From an uncultured Bacteroidales bacterium (GTDB taxonomy: Bacteria > Bacteroidota > Bacteroidia > Bacteroidales > UBA932): 64,000 nt of DNA. A program made the position numbers and the translations under genes. Positions 1-8,860 of the stretch are shown piece after piece; position 1 is the first letter of the stretch, and every line of letters begins with the position of its first letter. Under the pieces are notes generated by a model that saw nothing but the letters and a program-made list of their open reading frames with translations, did no database searches and was not told the origin of the DNA. The stretch spans positions 1 to 64,000 of the forward strand of contig CASEOO010000016.1 of assembly GCA_949289565.1 (NCBI GenBank), read 5' to 3'.

Positions 1-140
1 AACCTGCGCGGCCGGCTCAGGAAATAATATCGTCCAGACTCGGCCAGTTCATATACATATCGAGTCTTGTCTATATAATAATAATTATCTTTTCTCAGGC
101 TTTCGAAGTCCTGTATTCCTATCGGATATTTTTTTGGCAT
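1..140 (-). CDS. AAA-ATPase-like protein (PF09820/DUF1703 type), 5' fragment
   Basis: Only the first 46 codons are in the window; the gene runs off the left edge. Reading the minus strand from the ATG at 140 gives a protein beginning MPKKYPIGIQDFE, then a DNYYYIDKT stretch and YYFLSRPRRF at the edge. This is the characteristic N-terminus of the 'AAA-ATPase-like plus PD-(D/E)XK nuclease' family, where the arginine-rich SRPRRFGKS segment is the Walker A loop. These proteins are multicopy in Bacteroidales and their cellular role is not established. It lies on the same strand as the capsule genes, 76 bases past the last glycosyltransferase, and may mark the distal border of the polysaccharide locus. 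Confidence 0.8.
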   Translation of the reverse strand, partial: MPKKYPIGIQDFESLRKDNYYYIDKTRYVYELAESGRYYFLSRPRR

Positions 141-216
141 ATATATTTTATACTTTCCGATTCCTGTCATTACGCATGCCTGACATGAGCATTGTCAAGA
201 TCCCCAGTATTACTGG

Positions 217-1323
217 CTACTTTATCCTGTCGGTTATCTTCTTATACACTGCGATGACATTCCTGACATCAAATTCTCGTTCGGCCTTCTTTCTGGCATA
301 TTCACCCATCTCTTTGCGCTCATCATCTGATAAATGGATAAATTTTTCTATAGCTTCGACCAATGCTTCAATATTTTTAGGCGGGATAAGATATCCATTC
401 TTTCCGTCGTCTACAGTTTCCCTGCACCCTGGAATATCTGTCGTGATAATAGGCTTATGCATCGCCAGTCCCTCCATCAGAACACGGGACAGACCTTCAT
501 GATAAGAAGGAAGAACTATACAGTCGCTATTCCCGATAATCTCTCTGACATCAGATCTGAAACCTAAATAATTAATAATGCCCTTAGTCGCATCATGACG
601 AACTATTTCTGAAGGGACATGGTTTGGATAATCTTCATCGATACTGCCCAGCAACATAAATTCCATATCCGGATATTTTTTCTTAATTATTCTAGATGCT
701 TCTACATACTCTTTATATCCTTTGTCATATAGCACTCGCGCTACCATCAAGAAAACAAAATGTGTTCTTGACTTTCTGTCAGGGAAATAATTAAAAAGCG
801 AAAGATTAATTCCTTCTCCACCAGGGAGCATGATCATCTTTCTAGAATCCGTCATATGTTTTGCCATCAAAATATCCTTATTGCTCTTATTCAGAACTAT
901 AACAAATTTTGATGCCCTCATCGCACAGCGGTACAAGGTCCTTGCAATAATGCTGGCAAACTCTTTTGAATTAAATGTATATCCCAATCCTGTAACCATC
1001 AAGACTGACGGAATTCGCAAAAATTTAGCAACGAAAGTTCCATAAATATTCGGTTTTATTGTATAATGAAAAACATAGTCTGGATTTTCTGTCTTATAAA
1101 TCTTATACAAAGAACACAAATACTTAATATCAGTAAACGGATTTTTTTTCGACCTGTGCAAAACAACTGGAATGTATTTAACATTTTGCTTTTCAGGTCT
1201 CCAATCACTATCATCAGGAGTCACAAGTACTACGTCATGTCCGTCATCAGCATAACTGTTTATGACATCTCCTCTGAAGTTAATCAAAGAATACAAACTA
1301 TTGTCGCAAAATAAAATTTTCAT
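217..1323 (-). CDS. Glycosyltransferase family 4 (capsule assembly)
   Basis: A 368-residue GT-B fold retaining glycosyltransferase that would transfer a sugar from a nucleotide donor to the growing undecaprenyl-linked repeat unit at the cytoplasmic face of the inner membrane. The C-terminal donor-binding half carries the GT4 E-x7-E motif (E276 and E284, in HEGLSRVLME) followed by KPIITTDIPGC, and GGEGIN near residue 168 resembles the GGxG loop of the PglA/CapM subgroup. It is the last gene of the AT-rich cassette. The start is an ATG 63 bases after the preceding reading frame's stop. That gap contains a run of eight C and a 6-bp hairpin (ATGTTT at 1334-1339 with AAACAT at 1345-1350). Sugar specificity cannot be read from sequence. 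Confidence 0.88.
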   Translation of the reverse strand: MKILFCDNSLYSLINFRGDVINSYADDGHDVVLVTPDDSDWRPEKQNVKYIPVVLHRSKKNPFTDIKYLCSLYKIYKTENPDYVFHYTIKPNIYGTFVAKFLRIPSVLMVTGLGYTFNSKEFASIIARTLYRCAMRASKFVIVLNKSNKDILMAKHMTDSRKMIMLPGGEGINLSLFNYFPDRKSRTHFVFLMVARVLYDKGYKEYVEASRIIKKKYPDMEFMLLGSIDEDYPNHVPSEIVRHDATKGIINYLGFRSDVREIIGNSDCIVLPSYHEGLSRVLMEGLAMHKPIITTDIPGCRETVDDGKNGYLIPPKNIEALVEAIEKFIHLSDDERKEMGEYARKKAEREFDVRNVIAVYKKITDRIK

Positions 1324-1365
1324 ACTCTATACCATGTTTTTATGAAACATAGGATATGTATCATA

Positions 1366-1373
1366 CCCCCCCC
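1366..1373. repeat. C8/G8 homopolymer between capsule genes
   Basis: Eight consecutive C on the plus strand (G8 on the coding strand), about 43 bases upstream of the final GT4 start and 13 bases past the GT14 stop. Long C/G runs are otherwise rare here. It could be a slippage-prone tract affecting the intergenic leader; that is inference. Confidence 0.8.
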
Positions 1374-1386
1374 TGAAAAATTTTTA

Positions 1387-2298
1387 TTAATGATGTGTAT
1401 ACTGCAAGTTTTCCAATAATTTTTTCACTATCTCTGGATAATTTTCCATATCAAATTTCCGGGCAAATAGACACTTTGTATTCACTATCAAATCCAAGTC
1501 CTCATCAAATTTTCTCTTGTCACTACCCCATATATATGGAGTCCCCCCCCCACTACTCATATCGATTAGGCGGATAGAATGCTCATATGGGAAATCTTCT
1601 GTATTTCCTTGAAAAATCTTCGACCGAAAATCAGAATTCCATAGCAATGTCTGGACAAACAATTCGTCAGGACAATAAGTATGCTTGAATACATTCAATA
1701 TATAGTCTTCTTTGGAAATTAAATAATCACAACAATTCTTGGTAATGCTTACCCACTGTGAACCACATTTTATTTGTAAATCAGTCGGGAAATGGCGCGG
1801 AACGATATTAACAAAAAATTCGAACACCGACCTCAGCCCCTTCCAAAATATCTTGAGTAGAATATTCTTAGTTTTATAATAGCGCGTAAACAAATGAAAG
1901 CGTTTGCATCTGAAATAATAATTAGCATCTTAAGATGGAGCTATATATCCGACAAACTCCAGTCCTTTATAGTTTTCGAAAAAATCATGGATGTAGTCAT
2001 TTGGTTTTATCGGCAAATCTATTCCGGAAATCATATGAAAATATTCATATTGACCACTATTATATGCCGTCTTAAGTAATAGCAGCTCTGTTTCAACCAG
2101 ACTTATATCTCCCCACCGAGTATCTATTCTTTTATCTAAAATAGCAAGTTTTGAAAAATTTGGAGCAATAAGTTCCGGCAATTCTGACTTTTTATCTATA
2201 TGTACAAAAATATCATTCCTTGGATCGTCCAAAAGATTTATTAATAACTGCAATTGCGGATATTTATTGTGTGCAATAATTAAATACGCATGCTTCAT
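1387..2298 (-). pseudogene. GT14 core-2/I-branching beta-1,6-GlcNAc transferase-like gene with an in-frame stop
   Basis: Two adjacent open segments (2298-1933 and 1929-1387) read as one protein in a single frame, separated only by a TAA at 1930-1932. The N-terminal part (MKHAYLIIAHNKYPQL, FVHIDKKSE, FHMISGIDLPI) and the C-terminal part (KCGSQWVSIT, CPDELFVQTLLWN, LFARKFD) are consecutive blocks of GT14 'Branch' enzymes, and residues immediately beyond the stop (DANYYFRCKRFHLFTRYYK) continue the family pattern. So this is one nonsense mutation, not a frameshift; a single-base change from GAA, CAA or AAA would produce it. The ATG at 2298 is preferred over an upstream TTG. Intact, it would add a branching or side-chain sugar. 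A run of nine C at 1543-1551 lies within the coding sequence and keeps frame. Confidence 0.85.
1543..1551. repeat. C9/G9 homopolymer inside the GT14 gene
   Basis: Nine consecutive C on the plus strand encode Gly-Gly-Gly on the minus strand in the segment SSGGGTPY of the GT14 gene. At the present length the reading frame stays open to the natural stop at 1387; any one- or two-base slip would truncate the last ~55 residues. Such a tract is a classical slipped-strand contingency site in other phyla. Confidence 0.85.
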
Positions 2299-2346
2299 AT
2301 AATTTAAATTTTTCAACTGCCCTGAGATTGTTTTCCACCAGATAAA

Positions 2347-3306
2347 TTATCTATAAAAAAAACGATACAAATTTCTGAAAATATATTTAGACATGGGCAC
2401 AGGCAATATTTTCTCAATACATACCATTATCATTTTTAATGATATTCTGGCAGAGCGGAAATTTTTCCATTTCAATTCCGAAGAAATAAACCATTTAACA
2501 TAACTCTCTTGCAAATCATTAACACGCAAACATGCAAATGCAAGATCTATCGCACGCTGAGTCACTATTGGAGAATACTTTTCTTCTGCATAATTGCTTT
2601 TCAACCAAAAATACGTGTAAGCTAATTGGAATATATTATTCATTTTAATACAATTCGTATATGAATTCTCTCCTAATAACCTGCGGTAATGATATAAATT
2701 TTCTTTAATTTGAATTATCTTCGGCTCTCCCTTGAGCAATTTATATATTATCAATGAATCCTCACTAAGATTTATACCTTTGACATAGCACGAATTTGTC
2801 TTTGTAAATAAATCTTTTTTCACTAATTTGACCCACGACGAATTTGCGCCATATTGCAAAATGTCCTCATTGTCAACCACACCATCGTTCTCTTTATATT
2901 GCGCAGGATGAACAATACTGCTTCCGTTGCTGTACTCAGCATAATAACCGCAGACAACAATATCTGCTTCTTGATTTTTCGCGGCAGTATAAAGCAGTCG
3001 ATACATATCCGGTTCTACCCAATCATCAGAATCACAAACAATGACATACTCTCCTCTTGCATTATTAAGACCGCTCTGTCTGGCCACAGATGAACCTCCA
3101 TTATCCTGGTGTATTACTCTAAAACGAGAATCATTTCGAGCATACTCATCGCATATTCTGCCTGAATCATCCGAACTTCCATCATCAACTAAAATAAACT
3201 CTATCCCATCCATAGTCTGAGATGCTAATGAATCGAGACATTTTTGCAAATATTTTGATGTATTGTATATAGGCACAGTAACCGAAACGGCTATGTTATT
3301 TCCCAT
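2347..3306 (-). CDS. Glycosyltransferase family 2 (capsule assembly)
   Basis: A 319-residue GT-A fold inverting glycosyltransferase. The nucleotide-binding strand SVTVPIYNTSKYL is at the N-terminus, DDGSSD is at residues 41-46, and the metal-binding DXD-type motif CDSDDW sits at 91-96, all in the order expected for GT2. The C-terminal ~200 residues are family-typical and divergent, with no clear membrane segment, so the protein is probably cytoplasmic or peripheral. It lies between the broken GT14 and the sulfotransferase-like gene in the AT-rich cassette. Acceptor and donor are not deducible. Confidence 0.9.
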   Translation of the reverse strand: MGNNIAVSVTVPIYNTSKYLQKCLDSLASQTMDGIEFILVDDGSSDDSGRICDEYARNDSRFRVIHQDNGGSSVARQSGLNNARGEYVIVCDSDDWVEPDMYRLLYTAAKNQEADIVVCGYYAEYSNGSSIVHPAQYKENDGVVDNEDILQYGANSSWVKLVKKDLFTKTNSCYVKGINLSEDSLIIYKLLKGEPKIIQIKENLYHYRRLLGENSYTNCIKMNNIFQLAYTYFWLKSNYAEEKYSPIVTQRAIDLAFACLRVNDLQESYVKWFISSELKWKNFRSARISLKMIMVCIEKILPVPMSKYIFRNLYRFFYR

Positions 3307-3340
3307 ACGTTAAAAATAATTATAGAAATACTTTTCAAAT

Positions 3341-4354
3341 CTATTCCGGAAATGGATATAAATATTCAGATAAACCATGTTCTATACCTTCAATTATCCT
3401 AGGATCGACATGTATTGTTTTCCATAACCGTGTATTCTTGATTGATATACTCGGATTGAAATTCTTCATCGGCCGAATATGATTTTCTGGGTTAAGCTCA
3501 AGGAACTTCATAACATTTTCTTTGAATTCATCGTATTTGAAAACAGTATCCTCAAACCTTATCCTAAGAATATTATGGTTCTCACTCCCCTCATTGACTT
3601 TTTTCCTAATCCCTTTAAATAATGTAATGAATTTGTCTACATCTTTCGGAACCCAGCCTTCTCCACACTTGATTACATTGTCTACATAATAATCTCGCGG
3701 ATCTCTGTCTACCACTATGACATGCAAATCATCGAAATATTTAAAATACCTATCTATATTACTGGGAGGAAGGAGCTGATCAAAATACATGTATTTGTAT
3801 CTATTCTGAGGATCTATTACAGCACACAATCTATTAATATACCGATTCACAGCAGATACGAATTTACTTTCTGAAGGATTTGCAAAATACATTGTCCTGT
3901 GTGGCAGATAATGTGCTATATATTTCCTATTGCCAGACAAAAGTTGCTTCAAATGAGGTATAACACGGTACTTCAAAAGAGAAACAAGACGTGGAGATAT
4001 TATCTGATACTCTTCCCAATATCCAGGCCATTCCACTTCAATGATTTCATTCAGGAATTGCCTGCTTATTTCACCAAATTTCCCTTTAAAAAACTTATTA
4101 TATCTGGCATTTATAAAATCTCCACATTGAAAGTTTACATAGTTGATGAAATTCTGTATTGCAATGTCCGAATTCAACCTGTGATGAGATCTGACCAAAC
4201 AGTCTTCCAATGTTGTCACACCGCCATAATCTTGTAAAAATCTGAATTCATAATCCCCTGGATTATATATATTGTCAAATTCTGAAAGAAAATCAGTAAC
4301 TACTCCTGAACCTGAAGTGCCAAAACTTGCACATGAAACTACTGAGTAAGCCAT
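3341..4354 (-). CDS. Sulfotransferase-like protein (putative capsule sulfation)
   Basis: A 337-residue protein whose two recognisable motifs match PAPS-dependent sulfotransferases: a P-loop-like 5'-phosphosulfate site near the N-terminus (FGTSGSG, residues 11-17) and a 3'-phosphate site VDRDPRDYYVD (RDPRD at 217-221), followed by a glutamate/acidic patch FEDTVFKYDEF typical of the family. If correct, it would transfer sulfate from PAPS to a sugar of the repeat unit. It lies 34 bases upstream of the GT2 gene and 10 bases after a GT4 stop, so it belongs to the same transcription unit. The middle of the protein is unlike families I recognise, so a nucleotide-binding enzyme of other specificity is possible. 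No PAPS synthesis genes are visible in the window. Confidence 0.62.
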   Translation of the reverse strand: MAYSVVSCASFGTSGSGVVTDFLSEFDNIYNPGDYEFRFLQDYGGVTTLEDCLVRSHHRLNSDIAIQNFINYVNFQCGDFINARYNKFFKGKFGEISRQFLNEIIEVEWPGYWEEYQIISPRLVSLLKYRVIPHLKQLLSGNRKYIAHYLPHRTMYFANPSESKFVSAVNRYINRLCAVIDPQNRYKYMYFDQLLPPSNIDRYFKYFDDLHVIVVDRDPRDYYVDNVIKCGEGWVPKDVDKFITLFKGIRKKVNEGSENHNILRIRFEDTVFKYDEFKENVMKFLELNPENHIRPMKNFNPSISIKNTRLWKTIHVDPRIIEGIEHGLSEYLYPFPE

Positions 4355-4364
4355 ATTATACAGT

Positions 4365-5513
4365 CTATCTTAAATAATGTTCTACATTTTTCGCCCATGA
4401 CTCTTTACTATATTTTGACGTAAAATTTTGAATATAAAAAGGATCTAAAGGGCGATTCATTATCTGCATTATACCTTTTACAACGCCTTCCACTGACCAG
4501 TCAACTACTATGCCTGTATTTGAATTGATTAACTCATCTGTGCCCGCAACAGGCGTTGATATAACAGGTTTGCCCAAAGCCATAGCTTCTACAGCTACAG
4601 TAGGAAAACCTTCAGACTTGGAAGTAATAATTAATGCATCTGACGATCTTATAAAGGGGTATGGATTTGCCTGGAATCCCTCAAAAAAAATATTTTTATT
4701 CAATAACACACCTGCCTCTTGCTTTAATTCATTTATATATGGACCATCCCCCAGTATGTGCAATTCAATGTCTATGCCCTGAGAAACAATCTGGAGTAAA
4801 GCTAAAATTTGGAGTTCAAAATTTTTGGGTTTTTCCAGCCGTCCAATTGAAACTAAAGTAAAACGATTCTTTTCAAATCCAGGGCTCAACGCCATCGTCC
4901 TTATTTTCTGAATATCATATCCATTATAGATTATACACGTTTTATCTCTAACCTCTGGCATAAATTTCAATATAGAGTCATAAGTTCTCCTTGATATAGC
5001 AACTATGGTGTCAGCCATGCTAAATGCTCTGCGTTGCATTGTTTTCATAGCTATGGCTTTTAATCCTCTGACCCCGCAAGCGTATGGTTCACTCAACTCA
5101 AAAATATCGCCATGAATCCACATGATTTTTTTAGATTCCAAATTTGGAGAATAAGCGACTAGATATGATGGGTATAAATAATTAAATGAAATTTCGAAAT
5201 CATACTTCTCCCGAATATAATGTCTGTAAACATGCCTTGGCACAAGAAAAATTAAAAGCGACAAAAGCAAGCGCCACAGCCGTTGCAACAAAACACAAGA
5301 ACCAGTTGCAGCCGCCAACCTGTCTGATTTAGACATAGATGGGAGATGGCAGATATTCTTATTATTAGGAACAAATGGCAACACATTATCTTCCAGACGC
5401 TCTATGACATCTATTCGATAGTCTTTTGACAGTTCATTAACAAGAGTCATTAGAACTTTTTCTGCACCGCCTCCCATAGATGCAGTATGCGTTATGAACA
5501 AAATCCGCTTCAT
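4365..5513 (-). CDS. Glycosyltransferase family 4 (capsule assembly)
   Basis: A 382-residue GT-B glycosyltransferase. The N-terminal acceptor domain begins with ILFITHTASMGGGAEKV (the glycine-rich GGGAE loop near residues 14-18), and the C-terminal donor domain has the E-x7-E signature in SKSEGFPTVAVEAMALGKPVIST. A hydrophobic stretch around residues 75-95 (LLLSLLIFLVP) suggests membrane association. The start codon overlaps the end of the polymerase gene upstream (both at 5513), implying translational coupling. Specificity unknown. Confidence 0.9.
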   Translation of the reverse strand: MKRILFITHTASMGGGAEKVLMTLVNELSKDYRIDVIERLEDNVLPFVPNNKNICHLPSMSKSDRLAAATGSCVLLQRLWRLLLSLLIFLVPRHVYRHYIREKYDFEISFNYLYPSYLVAYSPNLESKKIMWIHGDIFELSEPYACGVRGLKAIAMKTMQRRAFSMADTIVAISRRTYDSILKFMPEVRDKTCIIYNGYDIQKIRTMALSPGFEKNRFTLVSIGRLEKPKNFELQILALLQIVSQGIDIELHILGDGPYINELKQEAGVLLNKNIFFEGFQANPYPFIRSSDALIITSKSEGFPTVAVEAMALGKPVISTPVAGTDELINSNTGIVVDWSVEGVVKGIMQIMNRPLDPFYIQNFTSKYSKESWAKNVEHYLR

Positions 5514-6652
5514 TATATAAATTTATATGGCATCAATCCATCAAGTATCAGATACTCATTCATATACAATATGAATCTGAGAAACAAGTAAATAACATAT
5601 ATAGAACTAAAGATAAAACCAGTCTTGATATTGTTGCGTTTGATTTTATTCAAGATGTACGGAATACATACAATATAAATTATATTGTAAAATACTAATG
5701 AGCGGCCTAACATACTTATTTTATAACTGAGCATACCTATCAATAAAGCTGATAAAGAATAGACAATCAGCATATTGACATATGTGCCACCATGCTTCTT
5801 TTTTCTAGCATAGAACCATAAAAGTAAATTAGGGATATTTAAAACGAACTGCATGTAACCAAAATCTGAACTAAGAGCGCCTTCTCTCAAATAATCCTCA
5901 TACCTGGCGAAGATTGGTATTTTCGAAAATATCAATACAGCAAATATTCCCATAAAGCATGCTATGATAAATGCTGGCAAAAAGATTTTTCGCTTCTTTT
6001 CATAAAGATAATACAAAACAAATGGAAGCAACACCAATATCGCCGAATAATGAAACAATATAGCGATAACAATACAAATCAAATATTTACCAAACTTCTG
6101 TTCTACTAAATATTTAGAATAATATAAAAGGAACGCGGCAACAAGATAAATTCTAACCAGACTGAAACTTTGGAAATAATATATAGCAACAAATGCCAAT
6201 ACACTTAATCCAACATCAATATTAGAGACATTCTCGCTAATTGTCTTAAATACAAAGAAAAGTGTAATAAAGGATATTAATGCGATAAATCCAACATCAT
6301 TGAAACCTAGCTTATTAAATATGAGATTTAATAGCATATAGCCTGGTTCCTGATAATTAAAATATGACGCACCTAAATAGGCCTGATTAAATATGTCCTT
6401 GTAAACAGGCAAATCTGTACCGACATCCCTGAATGCCGAGAAAACTAACAGGAAGAGAAAAAGCAACGTAAATGCAAACTTATTGATAATATTTATCTTA
6501 CATTTTTTATTATCAATAATTCTCGACCTTTTCCTATAGGAAATAATTCCTAGAAAATAAGAAATTATTACGATAGCCCAATACAGATATATAGTCTTAG
6601 GCTCCCATGCATTGATTATATAATTATTGTTCAATAATACTAAAAAATTCAT
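5513..6652 (-). CDS. wzy: EpsG/Wzy-family O-polysaccharide polymerase-like membrane protein
   Basis: A 379-residue, strongly hydrophobic protein with about ten predicted membrane segments. After the second segment it has FRDVGTDLPVYKDIF, the (R)xxGTDxxxY signature of the EpsG family (PF14897), and later ILFHYSAILVLLP, the conserved H-x-S/T patch. These proteins occupy the Wzy position in capsule loci and are thought to join lipid-linked repeat units in the periplasm. It overlaps the upstream GT4 (4 bases) and abuts the downstream one, so the three are translated as a block. Very AT-rich. The function is assigned by family and context; the linkage formed cannot be predicted. Confidence 0.82.
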   Translation of the reverse strand: MNFLVLLNNNYIINAWEPKTIYLYWAIVIISYFLGIISYRKRSRIIDNKKCKINIINKFAFTLLFLFLLVFSAFRDVGTDLPVYKDIFNQAYLGASYFNYQEPGYMLLNLIFNKLGFNDVGFIALISFITLFFVFKTISENVSNIDVGLSVLAFVAIYYFQSFSLVRIYLVAAFLLYYSKYLVEQKFGKYLICIVIAILFHYSAILVLLPFVLYYLYEKKRKIFLPAFIIACFMGIFAVLIFSKIPIFARYEDYLREGALSSDFGYMQFVLNIPNLLLWFYARKKKHGGTYVNMLIVYSLSALLIGMLSYKISMLGRSLVFYNIIYIVCIPYILNKIKRNNIKTGFIFSSIYVIYLFLRFILYMNEYLILDGLMPYKFI

Positions 6653-7746
6653 AATGAATTATAAAATATTGATATACTTTCAGCGACCGATTTCATATCA
6701 AATCCAGCCTCTTCTATCAAAGCATAACCATCAACTCGCGCAAGCGACATCAATGATATAGCCTTGGCTGCCCAATCTTTAGATGACAAAGATAGACCTA
6801 AAGTATATAAATTCGGAGAAATGATTGCCTCTTTTGCTATCGTGTCTATAGTTAAAACAGGGATACCATTAGCTTGAGCTTCGACAAGTACAACACCTAA
6901 TCCTTCAAATAAGGAAGGGAATAAAAATAAATCTGAAGACGAAAGAAGCGCAGGTATATCCTCTCTTACTCCCAGTAATTTAACGCTATCCTGAATGCCT
7001 AATTTAGATATCTGCTTGATTATATCAGATTCAAGCTCACCCCGACCCACGAGCAAAAGCTGTGCATCGGGTATTGAATGTAAAATTTCAGAAAAAATAT
7101 TTAATAGAAATTCATGATTTTTTTGATAACTGAATCTTCCCACATGAAGAATGACAGGCGCCTCGCCTATAGCCAATTCTTTACGGATTCTTATTCTGTC
7201 ATCGTTATTGAATTGAAATTTCAAGGGATCAATTCCATTCTTTACAATTCTACACTGCGCACTTTTTCTTCCAAACAACCAATGAGCGGCCAAATCGGAA
7301 CAGGCGAACCTTTGTATTTTAAAACAATTAAGCAAAGGAACAAACATCTTATTTATTAATGGGTGCGGAGCACTGTTGTTATGAGAATGAACTATTATAT
7401 TCCTCACTCCAGCCATTCTAGCAGGAAGAACCTGCAAGAAGGAACTATAGGCGTGACTGTTGTGAAAATGAACTATATTATACTCTTTATGCAACAATAA
7501 AAACCTGTAAAGTCTCAATGCTTGAACCCAAGGGTCTACATGTCGTATAGGCCTGCGAGATATCTTCAAACGATATATTGTTCCTCCCAAATCATGTATT
7601 TCCTCATCAAAGTCGCCTTTTTGGTCTGTGCTGACTAGAAAATCAAATTGAATCTGGCTGCGATCGATTTCTTTATACAGATTCATTATAAATGTTTCCA
7701 GTCCAGCTCTGTTCATTATTGTTACAACATGCAATACTCGTATCAT
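6649..7746 (-). CDS. Glycosyltransferase family 4, EpsF-like (capsule assembly)
   Basis: A 365-residue GT-B glycosyltransferase. The N-terminus RVLHVVTIMNRAGLETFIMN contains the acceptor-side glycine/glutamate loop of the EpsF subgroup, HFHNSHAYSS follows near residue 95, and the donor site has LFPSLFEGLGVVLVEAQANGIPVL with E-x7-E spacing. It ends four bases inside the polymerase start (overlap 6649-6652). A 50-base gap separates it from the aminotransferase gene. Sugar specificity unknown. Confidence 0.9.
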   Translation of the reverse strand: MIRVLHVVTIMNRAGLETFIMNLYKEIDRSQIQFDFLVSTDQKGDFDEEIHDLGGTIYRLKISRRPIRHVDPWVQALRLYRFLLLHKEYNIVHFHNSHAYSSFLQVLPARMAGVRNIIVHSHNNSAPHPLINKMFVPLLNCFKIQRFACSDLAAHWLFGRKSAQCRIVKNGIDPLKFQFNNDDRIRIRKELAIGEAPVILHVGRFSYQKNHEFLLNIFSEILHSIPDAQLLLVGRGELESDIIKQISKLGIQDSVKLLGVREDIPALLSSSDLFLFPSLFEGLGVVLVEAQANGIPVLTIDTIAKEAIISPNLYTLGLSLSSKDWAAKAISLMSLARVDGYALIEEAGFDMKSVAESISIFYNSL

Positions 7747-7796
7747 CTTGATAATATTTTCATCACTGTGACAACAGACAACGCAGAAGTGCCTCT

Positions 7797-8837
7797 TTAT
7801 AGCCTCTCTATACTGTGAATCTGCTCTGCAAGAGTTCGTAAATCGTCCTCAGACTGAATTCCCATATGCGACACTCTGAAGAAGCCTGGTTTTGAGCCTG
7901 GCATTATGAAAGTGTTATACATTTCAATCATTTTCCGGAAAATAATATCTCCATTCCGATTCACATCGAAACCTGAAATAGCATATGAAGGATTAGATGC
8001 TACAATATTCCAGCTGTATCTCTTGCACAATGTTCTGAAAAAGTGAGCTCGTTCATGAACTTTATTTATTACAGATGCGACACCCTGGGATTCAATTTGG
8101 TGCAAACGTTTATTGAGCATCATGTAAAGCATAGTAGCCGGACTATATGGAGTCTGGCCTCTTGTCAAATTGCGCAGGTTTTCACTGAAATCCCAGTAAA
8201 ATCCATTATTGTGGAATTGATAATCATTCAATCGCTTATTTAAAAATATAATAGACAAACCTGGAGGGATGTTCAATCCCTTTTGTGTTGATGTGATGCA
8301 TATATCAATACCAAGCTTATTCATGTCAAGTTCTTCTGCTAAAAAAGAACTAACCACATCCACAACCAGCGAAACGCCAAATCTCTGGCAGACAGTCGAC
8401 AAACGAAATAAATCATATAATTGTCCGCTGGATGTTTCATGGTGCTGGCAAAGCAAGACATCCGGACGTTCTTCAGAGATCTTAGCTTCTAATTCGTCAT
8501 AATCAATGTCTTTTCCGAAATCCAGCACTATATCCACATGATGGCATCCATAGTAATCACAAAGCTGACTCCAACGATGTCCAAATGTTCCACCATCAAT
8601 AACAATCGCCTTGTTCTTAGTCGAAACGTAATTTTCCACAACCGCAGACATTGCACCTGTACCAGAGCCTGTATATATTATAGTTCGGCCACCGGCACAG
8701 CCGATAAATTTTAAAAGGAGCTCTTCAGATTCTTTATTCATATCACCGAATTCTTTAGTTCTCATATATGGAATCTGTTCTGCTCCTATTTTCAAAATAT
8801 CTGAATCTATTATACCAGGAAATGCGTAGGTTTTCAT
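7797..8837 (-). CDS. Class V PLP-dependent aminotransferase (AEP-transaminase/AGT-like)
   Basis: A 346-residue fold-type I aminotransferase of the alanine-glyoxylate / 2-aminoethylphosphonate transaminase branch. YTGSGTGAMSA (phosphate-binding loop, early), CQHHETSSGQLYD, VVDVVSS (the aspartate that contacts the pyridine nitrogen) and ITSTQKGLNIPPGL (Schiff-base lysine) appear in order. The ATG at 8837 is preferred; the frame extends to a TTG at 8864 that would overlap the preceding gene. It lies directly after a cytidylyltransferase/oxidoreductase fusion, suggesting that the pair makes an activated amino-alcohol or aminoalkyl substituent for the polysaccharide. A phosphonate role is possible, but no PEP mutase is in the window. 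Confidence 0.82.
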   Translation of the reverse strand: MKTYAFPGIIDSDILKIGAEQIPYMRTKEFGDMNKESEELLLKFIGCAGGRTIIYTGSGTGAMSAVVENYVSTKNKAIVIDGGTFGHRWSQLCDYYGCHHVDIVLDFGKDIDYDELEAKISEERPDVLLCQHHETSSGQLYDLFRLSTVCQRFGVSLVVDVVSSFLAEELDMNKLGIDICITSTQKGLNIPPGLSIIFLNKRLNDYQFHNNGFYWDFSENLRNLTRGQTPYSPATMLYMMLNKRLHQIESQGVASVINKVHERAHFFRTLCKRYSWNIVASNPSYAISGFDVNRNGDIIFRKMIEMYNTFIMPGSKPGFFRVSHMGIQSEDDLRTLAEQIHSIERL

Positions 8838-8860
8838 TTTCTTGATTTTAATATAGCGAA

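Noticed and set aside
1893-1933. A frameshift or two separate small genes in the GT14 region
   Set aside because: Both halves read in the same frame across a single TAA, and the residues just after it continue the family pattern, so it is a nonsense change in one gene.
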